Shown here: in pieces, positions 57,301-64,000 of the stretch
Numbering within the stretch: position 1 is the stretch's first letter
Layout: every line of letters starts with the position of its first letter
Assembly (NCBI GenBank): GCA_963920765.1
Contig: OY987244.1
Span: 3,102,501 to 3,166,500 of the forward strand
Direction: 5' to 3'
Length of the DNA: 64,000 nt
Origin: Ulota crispa
Taxonomy: Eukaryota; Streptophyta; Bryopsida; Orthotrichales; Orthotrichaceae
Position numbers and translations under genes: made by a program
Notes under the pieces: model-generated
Databases searched by the model: none
The model's input: the letters and a program-made list of their open reading frames with translations, nothing else
Told to the model about the DNA's origin: nothing

Positions 57301-57430
57301 ACAAAGTCATTTGTAAGACCTACAAATGCAAGACACATAATGGCTAATAAATTTTTAGTTTGCAATTGGTTGATTTTTTTTTGTTGTGATGCAAATTTGA
57401 ATGTTAAAAGCACGTTCGTATTGTGTGGTA
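54331..57430. other. Intergenic with one decayed long-TIR MITE
   Basis: No gene is recognised. About 55976-56270 is a diverged member of the long-TIR family (GATATTTGTACAAGTGCC, TTTCTCAGAAATTGCACAAA and their inverse at the other end). The rest is AT-rich. Confidence 0.45.
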
Positions 57431-57681
57431 TTAACCCTTAAAGGAGAGAGCTACTATAATACATATTATGTACGTTGCTATATAAATGACATTTGCTACC
57501 AACAAGAAGTTTTAATTTGGGATCTTGACTACCTCACTATAACAACATTGATCTATTTTCTAATTTCTTTGTTGATCTCAAATGTAAGAAAGGTGTGGAT
57601 GGACTCCAAGTACAAGAAAAATACATCGTATCGTACTGGCCGCAAAGGCTGCAAAGGGCTGCTTTGTCATTTAGGGGTTAA
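57431..57681. mobile_element. TTAA-flanked piggyBac-like MITE (251 bp)
   Basis: It begins TTAACCCTTAAAGG and ends CATTTAGGGGTTAA. It is the intact member of the family whose remnants are at 7940-8161 and about 6190-6403. Non-coding. Confidence 0.7.
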
Positions 57682-57996
57682 CACATTGAACATCTGAACA
57701 TATGCAATGTTTGTAAGAGCAAGTAAGCTTATGTTAAAACTCTTCAACTGTAAATTTGGATTTTAGCTTAACAAGATCTGCAATTCACCAAAAAATTCTC
57801 TTGCCACTTAGCCCTCATTTAGCTTGTACAGTACCTTGAATTGAAATAAATTATTGTATTACTGCATTCCATCTACCATAGCAAAATATATTGAAACACT
57901 AATCAATCAATGCCAAAATGCTCTACTGTAGATTATAGATCTGTTCAGTGGCTCACGTTTTTGGTACATTTTGAGCTATGCCACGATCTTGACATG

Positions 57997-58114
57997 CACT
58001 ACAAGAAAATCATGATCAATTTTACAAAAAGTTAACAAAGATTATGACCTAATCTACAATAAATTATAGATTAAATCAAAATCACTTTTTGTAGATTGGA
58101 CCATGATTTTCTTG
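57997..58114. mobile_element. CACTA-type mini-element present only in the right arm
   Basis: It starts CACTACAAGAAAATCATG and ends CATGATTTTCTTG, inverted. CACTACAAGAAAA is the usual terminus of plant CACTA (En/Spm) elements. The left arm reads through at this place (about 26875-26888). The last TAGTG of the right end is missing and the junction is slightly scrambled. Confidence 0.65.
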
Positions 58115-58479
58115 AGCCATACGGCTCATTTGAGATACCGCAACTTGAACTTATTTTCACTTTTACGCAACTTTGATTGTGTACCCACAGCCTGAGAGTT
58201 TGAAAACTGAATTGAAGAAACGTTGACGACGGAAGGCAATCACACATGCAAGTGAAAAATAAATACAAAGCGGAAGATTTCTTGTTTCCTTATGATGCTG
58301 AACAAAATTACTCAAAAGGAGTATGGTTCAAGTCTCAATTACATCGTGACAGAGATTCGATTCCTCCTAGTGGCCTCAAGTTTGACTTAGTACTCTACGA
58401 GTTTTAGTAGTGGAGAAGTATGCAGCTGCCTTGGAGCTGAGTGTGCAACCAGTGTTTGAATTTCGGAGGAGATTAGGTC

Positions 58480-61253
58480 ATGGCGACGCCTCATCTTGCT
58501 ATCTGTCGGTCATGGTATTCGCCTCTTGCACAACCCAACCTACGCTCCGCTTCGGAAGGGGCCTGGCAGTGGACACGACTGGCGATGGAGTGGGAGTCTC
58601 ATGCATCTCGTGGTCTGTCGGTGAGGTTGCAAATCAGGAGGAAAGGGCTCTGCGAGCATCCTTTTTGTACGATTCGTGTGAGATGTGCGAGCAAGAGCGC
58701 CATGCGGCTGCTGCAGGAGGTGGTGTCTGCTAGCGGGGCTAATGGCGCCAAATTGCTGATTCGGAGATCACGAGGTCTGTCGCGAGTCGCGCAAATGGAG
58801 GTATTGGAGGAGCTTGTACAACGAGGTCAATGCGAGCTTGTGCTTCCGGTAGGATTTCGAAAACCTTGTACCTATGTGATACTCCCTCTGTTCCTGTAAA
58901 AGCGTCCAATCCTTGCAAAGGATTAACTGCGTTTTCAGTCTTTGTGCTAGTAACAAATGCATTGTAGAATCAATATACCATCTACCAAATGTATACAAAA
59001 TCTCTAGTTTTGATGTTGCCGTCTAGGCACCCAAATTGTATGCAAAAAGTATCATATTTGTGCATAATTTGTGAATGCTGCCAGCTCCTCATTATTTTAG
59101 TCTTTGTGCTAGTGACACATGCATTCTAGAATCAATCTACTAATCTACCAAACGTATGCAAAATCTCTAGTTTTGATGTTGCTGTTTAGGCACCCAAAGT
59201 CCATGCAAAAAGTACCATATTTGTGCATGCTGCCAACTCCTTGTTATTGATGATTTAAAGATTAGTAGCAAGAATGGTACCTCACATGGGCCAGGCCAAG
59301 CTTGCTAGGAGAGGAATGCTCCCTAATCGCTTAATCGCTTAACCTGCCCCCGTGAGATCACTGAACATGGCAAACCCTTTTTCAATGTTTGACATTAGCG
59401 AAAGGGAGCTTTTCAGTGGTACAAGAAATGTATCTGATTTGGACGTTTATAGAGGAACAGAGGGAGTAGTTGAGTAAAAACATACTTACGAATCTTACAG
59501 GTATCTCTGCTCTCTGGCTGTTAAACCCTAACCCCTAACCCTACATCGTAAAACCTAACCCTAAACTCTAACCCTAAATCCCTTGCATTTCTCTCTTTGT
59601 TGTTAGCCTTTTGGTGCTTTCTGGCCTTGTTAAAGAAAGAGTTCTACCCATCGAGGTACCAGATCTTATTATGTGTTCTTTCTATTTCACTCAAATGCTT
59701 ATGCTACCATTCTCGGCATATTACAGATGTACCAAGCAGTCACAAAAGAAGCAAGGTACAAGTGGGACCCGAACCTTCATGCTCGCATCGTTGCAATGGT
59801 TGCAAAGGAGAAGCAGGCGTTCGCAAACTCACCACACATACTAGAACCACAAGAAACGTTAGCTCCTAAACAGAAGGCGAAGCTGGAGTGTGCTCTAATC
59901 GAAAGCTACATTAGCCAAGGTCTTGAAGACCAAGCACAAGAAGCTTTCTGTAGGTTATGCGAATTGGGGTTACCCAAGTCTCGTACTCTCGGTTACAAGG
60001 CTTTGGCGCGAGCATACTCTGCCGCAGAGAAACCTGTCGAGGCTGAGGAAGTACTGATGGAGTTGACAGCAAATGGATGTCCACCATGCTTGGATGACTA
60101 CAAGGCACTTCTCTTGGGATTTGGAAAGGTTGGCATGTTAACCGACATGGAGAGGATAGCTGAAGGTTTGCGAAAGAAAGGAATGAAGCTTGACACTGCT
60201 GGTTTCAACATGATGATTTCAGCGTATTGCAATGCTGAAAGGCTCGAGAGAATGGTGGAACTCTTTTTGGAAATGGATGAGGCTGGTGTAAGACCGTCTC
60301 TGGTGTCTTGGAATGCTCTTACGAAAGCGTGTCGAACGCTTGGTGCTGTGGGTAGTGGTGCACTGGCTAGTCCTCAAAGTCTTCATCGCAGGTGCAAACT
60401 TCTCTTTCTTGCCAGCTAAGGTAGGAGGCTTATGAATGGAGCATCTAAGGGCTGAAACTGACTTTTGGGGAGATGAAACTTCTTGAAGTATTTTTCAGTA
60501 AATTTTTCCTTGAAAGACAAGAGGAATTGGCATTTAACCCAAGTTGTTTCATATTTTTTGGAGTTTTGTGGAATTAGTTATGAAATTTTGAAGTTGAAGT
60601 GGCATAGGGCTCTAAAATGGTGCACCTCCTCAAATGTACATTGCCTTGCCTGTACATTGTTGCAGGGCTGTGAAAAACAACATGTACAAACAGAGTACAT
60701 TTGAGGAGGTGCACCATTTTAGAGCCTGAACCGAATTAGAGCCTCCTACCTTATCTCAACTTTGTCTATTATCTTGCCATTTATTCTGCCTTTTGGCATC
60801 TTGTATTCCGAGCCATGTGTTTGGTTGTTTGTGATCATTCTGCGGATTGTGTTTGGTAGGCTCGAGGACAAAAGGGCTTCAGCAGAGGAGCTCAACATTG
60901 TTCAGTTTCTTTTCACTTTGGGGCTTCCGTCTGAGTGTGTCACGTTTTCATCAGATGTCTGGCAACTAGATTTGCACAACATGTCTGCGGGCACTGCTTC
61001 GATTGTTTTTCCTCTGTGGCTGAGCTCTTTAAGAGATCGACTCCAGCTGAACGACAGGGCTCCTGCGGAAGTAAGAATCATCACAGGATGGGGGAAGCAC
61101 TCGAAAGCCGATATCAAAGCTCCTGTTCGGAAGATGATCATGGCTGAACTCGAGGCCTTGAAGAGCCCTTTCAAAGCAGATAGTGAAAACCGAGGAGCTT
61201 TTATCACACGAGGCTCTTCACTCAAGAAGTGGTTCTCAACTTTTCCAAGTTAG
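58480..61253 (+). CDS. PPR-SMR protein, organelle RNA metabolism (right copy)
   Basis: Twin of the left-arm gene. Exon 1 runs 58480 to about 58848, the next coding exon ends at 59655, then 59727-60391 and 60860-61253. The PPR exon and the SMR exon encode the same residues as the left copy. Exon 1 differs at a few residues (CEHPFCTIRV here, CEHPVCTFLV there), so the N-terminal transit region is changing faster. The last intron is about 335 nt longer because of a 333-bp MITE, but the donor (CAG-GTGCAA) and acceptor (GGTAG-G) are unchanged, so the protein should still be made. The exon 1 to exon 2 join is unsettled, as in the left copy. Confidence 0.8.
58882..59466. mobile_element. Stowaway MITE in PPR-SMR intron 1, right arm
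   Basis: Ends CTCCCTCTGTTCC and GGAACAGAGGGAG are exact inverts, flanked by TA (58880-58881, 59467-59468). It carries the same duplicated interior block as the left-arm copy, so the insertion predates the segmental duplication. Confidence 0.85.
59522..59582 (+). promoter_or_regulatory. Telomere-like (CCCTAAA-type) tract, right arm
   Basis: Repeated AACCCTAA-type units, longer and more irregular than in the left arm (25436-25462). It lies just before PPR-SMR exon 2. Possibly a telo-box regulatory element or a repair scar. Confidence 0.5.
60419..60751. mobile_element. TA-flanked MITE in the last PPR-SMR intron
   Basis: 333 bp with ends AGGTAGGAGGCT and AGCCTCCTACCT and TA on both sides (60417-60418, 60752-60753). 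The left arm has the empty site. Inside is a hairpin of about 30 bp (CTCTAAAATGGTGCACCTCC and its mirror near 60694-60725). A second copy is at 49729-50054. Confidence 0.88.
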
Positions 61254-62190
61254 CACCTTCTGCTCTTTCGTGGATTTCTTTATCGCAGTGCTCCATTCTC
61301 TGCGAATTTAGTTTGGGTACAACCCTGGAGGTAAGTCCAGCCTAAATTGAGTAATTATGCAATGATTTGCTGTTAATCAGTCTTCCAACTGCTGTTGTGG
61401 TATAAAACCTTTCTTCATCTCTTGGTTTAATCTTTGTAACTTGGAGCTGAGCTATAGAAACGAGTTTTGCTATACCTGTGACCTCAGGACTTCAGACATC
61501 TGCTGCAAAACTCAGAAGTTTGTGATCCTTTCTGAACCTTTCATTCATTGGCCTTTGAATCCAGTCTCCTCGGTATTTTCTCTCTGGGGTCTGCGTATGT
61601 TGTGAACACCAAAGACTTCTAAGTGGTACTAACTTGCTCAGGAATTTCTGTTGGAATGCAGGTATCTCGACAGAAATGCCAGTACACTCATTACAAATCT
61701 TCCAGATTTCGATTTAATTTGCTCTGGTAGGCTGTTGACAGTTGGAATTTTACAAGTGCCATCTGTCAGCCTTAACGAAAGAGTGTCGAATGAAAAGTGA
61801 TTTTCATCATTAGCTCAAGCGGCTAAATCACTGCTAGATGTGCGAAAACTTCAAACTAACACTGGTATTCACATCTTTTTAGCCGTCAAAGAAATGCAAA
61901 ATTTAGCCACATTTGGTGAACACTGGTAGCGGCTATTTAACAACCTGTCTCCAGGGTCTGGGTATTAATTACAGCGTATAATTCGTAAGTTATAGATAAG
62001 TTGGGAACGTAGATAACCTCGGCCATTTGTCAACCCCTGCTTCAACCACTATCATGGAAGTCAATGCAGATATGGAGTAAATATGAATTGGCGAAGCAGG
62101 TGACGATCTGATATCCAGCAATTAACGGAGCCGTCGTTCTGGTTGTCAGAAGGTATAAACAAGTGTTTCATGCTGGCTCTTCGATCTTGC

Positions 62191-62198
62191 ATATAAAG
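62191..62198 (+). promoter_or_regulatory. TATA box of the right lipid-transfer gene
   Basis: ATATAAAG lies 100 nt before the ATG at 62298 and is identical in the left arm. Confidence 0.55.
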
Positions 62199-62297
62199 CC
62201 GTCTTTCTGCACTTCAATCTTACATTGCTTCGAAACTTGTTGAGTTGCTTCTACAGTTGTATTTGCATTTGCGTGACAATTCTCAGAGCTCGAAATA

Positions 62298-62894
62298 ATG
62301 GCAGGATCCAAGCTGTTTGTCGTGGGGGCCAGCGTGTGCGTTCTCATGGTGCTGGCTATGGTGGCCGTGGAGCCGGCCAACGCTGCCGGTGTGTGCAACG
62401 CCAACGCTCTGTGGCCGTGCATGAACGCCATCCAGGGGACACGTCCTCCGCTCCCGAGCAAGCAGTGCTGCGATGTGGTGATGAAGGTGGACAAGGTGTG
62501 CATGTGCAACCAGTTCAAGGCAGCGTCGTTCCCGAAGCAGATGCTGCAGAATGGGTTGCAGCTGCCGAAGAAGTGCGGGCGGTTTGATCTCCGTGGCTTC
62601 AAGTGCGGAGGTGAATGCACAGTCCATGTCCTCTATCTGAATCAGCTTTTCCTCTCCTTATTATATCCCTTGCTTTGTTCGCCTCAAGTGCCATAGAAAG
62701 TGTACTTTGCAAGCTAGTAGTCAATCATAGCAACTTTTTAACTGCATGTGCTCTTTCATTTGGTACGTTTTGATACCTTTCTGAAGCTTTCCAAATATCT
62801 ATTCCAACTTCTGGCCACTTTGCAGTTAATTTGAAAGTTCTTAATTGTCTTCACTTGTTGCTTTCGTTTTGCAGTTTACACATTCCCTTATTGA
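62298..62894 (+). CDS. Non-specific lipid-transfer protein (right copy)
   Basis: Exons 62298-62610 and 62875-62894 join as TGCGGAG/TTTACAC to give the same 110-residue eight-cysteine protein as the left copy, with the same signal peptide and the same short VYTFPY tail. No residue difference was seen in exon 1, so both copies are under constraint or very recently separated. The gene lies about 1 kb downstream of the PPR-SMR gene on the same strand, with its own TATA box and poly(A) signal. Confidence 0.88.
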
Positions 62895-63071
62895 TTGGAT
62901 ACGAAGGCTGGATCCGGGATTTGTTGAGGAGCCGAGGGTTCTGACAGATGTTCTAGCTGTTAACGGAAATGAGCTGATATTAGCAAGCGCACTGTGGTCT
63001 TCTGAATTTCACTATTTCTGATGCTTCATTTGCAAGAGAGGCTATGTTTTATATGAAGTATTTTGAAACAA

Positions 63072-63077
63072 AATAAA
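63072..63077 (+). terminator. Poly(A) signal AATAAA of the right lipid-transfer gene
   Basis: AATAAA about 180 nt after the stop codon, conserved with the left arm. Confidence 0.5.
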
Positions 63078-63646
63078 GTTGAGTTGTCTTGATCTCCGCT
63101 TTGATGGAGCTGTTTGTTTTGTTTCTTTTTGTCTTGATGTAATTTTGAAATTGCTTTGTCCTCGCAAGTTTTTAGAGTCTCAACTGGGAATGACTTAGTT
63201 GTGATGATCTTGGCAAGCGGATCTGGTTTTGTCAAGTTTTTGTAGTATTAAAATCAGTCAAGTTCGTTTGTTGTCTTTTTATTATCTTTGTCGATATGTT
63301 TCATGGTTCTGGTTATTTTTTTGTTATTATTTGAACTTATTAAATAAATGCATTTCAGAGTTTTTTCGTATCTTTGGTCTTTTGTACTTTCGAATTTGAC
63401 TCGATGCTTATTTTTTCTTGAACTTATTTTAGGTGAAACCATGAAATAGTTGTTCGATGAGAGCAAGTTAGTTATGGCTTCTCTCTGCTGGAATTGATCA
63501 GAACTGGTGCTTTTTCCAGTAAAGAAATAATGAATGCTGGTGCCTGGAACGGTGTGCCTTGCTTGGGTTGACCTGTTCCATTTCAAGTCAACTTGCTCTA
63601 AAGTAATTTCATTTAATATGGTCTTGCATGGCGATGTAGGCAATTG

Positions 63647-64000
63647 TCTTAACCCCTCACCGCCCCTGGAATTTTGGAGTATCTCAGAATTTGCTTGAAA
63701 GTGAACAAAATGCTGGCATTTTGATCAATCTTATCAATTTTTTTTGAAATGTAACCGTACAAATTCAAAGTAGACATTTTATAGATTGCATACAAAAAGA
63801 AATCACAACTATATCACTTATGGATTGAAAGATTATAATTTTTGATCATGAGGGTGCTAAAACTATGAAAGTGATTTGAAGTCTTTCAATCCTCTTTTTG
63901 CATCTCAAACCTAAAATTGAGGGTACCAAAAAAATATGAGTATGCAAAGTATAACATGCATAACCCCAATCAATTTATGGCGTCTCAAAATCTATTTTAC
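63647..64000. mobile_element. Left end of a further TTAA-type element, cut by the window edge
   Basis: TTAACCCCTCACCGCCCC at 63647 has the TTAA plus CCC form of the other elements here. The rest runs past the end of the window, so the right end cannot be checked. The sequence to 64000 has no gene. Confidence 0.4.

Larger units (their letters stand above)
57943..63633. repeat. Right arm of the large inverted segmental duplication
   Basis: It mirrors 21710-26927. Homology begins at GTTCAGTGGCTCACG and continues until about TTTAATATGGTC. It is longer than the left arm because of a 333-bp MITE (60419-60751), a roughly 118-bp CACTA fragment (57997-58114) and a longer telomere-like tract. Confidence 0.95.

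Noticed and set aside
1..64000. tRNA or rRNA genes
   Set aside because: No cloverleaf with A and B boxes and no rRNA core sequence was recognised on reading. A dedicated covariance search was not possible here.

Overview
This window looks like nuclear DNA of a land plant. It carries split genes with GT-AG introns, three genes for chloroplast proteins with transit-peptide first exons (HCF173, an m-type thioredoxin and a PPR-SMR protein), a secreted lipid-transfer protein, and a chloroplast psaB fragment inside an intron. Intergenic DNA and introns are AT-rich and full of small DNA transposons; coding exons are GC-richer. The species cannot be fixed from sequence alone. A seed-free plant is a guess from the piggyBac material and the unfamiliar repeats.

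Layout. 1-9.8 kb is gene-poor repeat DNA. 9.8-19.4 kb (minus) is a seven-exon TMEM245/AI-2E-type membrane protein gene whose introns are loaded with MITEs. 21.7-26.9 kb is the left arm of a large inverted duplication holding a lipid-transfer-protein gene and a PPR-SMR gene, both minus. 27.5-33.1 kb (plus) is a complete 15-exon HCF173 gene. 33-50 kb is repeat-rich: a broken piggyBac transposase (37.5-42.3 kb, minus) split by an insertion with about 16 palindromic 62-bp repeats, then an F-box pseudogene (43.1-44.2 kb). 50.4-53.3 kb (plus) is an m-type thioredoxin gene. 57.9-63.6 kb is the right arm of the inverted duplication with the second PPR-SMR and lipid-transfer genes, now plus.

Most notable points. 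(1) A piggyBac-type transposase relic sits in the same window as several TTAA-flanked elements with CCC/CTCC termini, so a piggyBac-like lineage appears to have been active in this plant. (2) The HCF173 and thioredoxin genes, 23 kb apart, share a promoter plus transit-peptide exon plus start of intron 1, as if one plastid-targeting module had been copied between unrelated genes. (3) The two arms of the inverted duplication are nearly identical in coding regions but differ by clean transposon insertions, one with its empty site preserved in the other arm.

Three of the recognised gene types act in or on the chloroplast: HCF173 in psbA translation, thioredoxin m in redox control of stromal enzymes, PPR-SMR in organelle RNA metabolism. 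They are separate transcription units; nothing suggests co-transcription.
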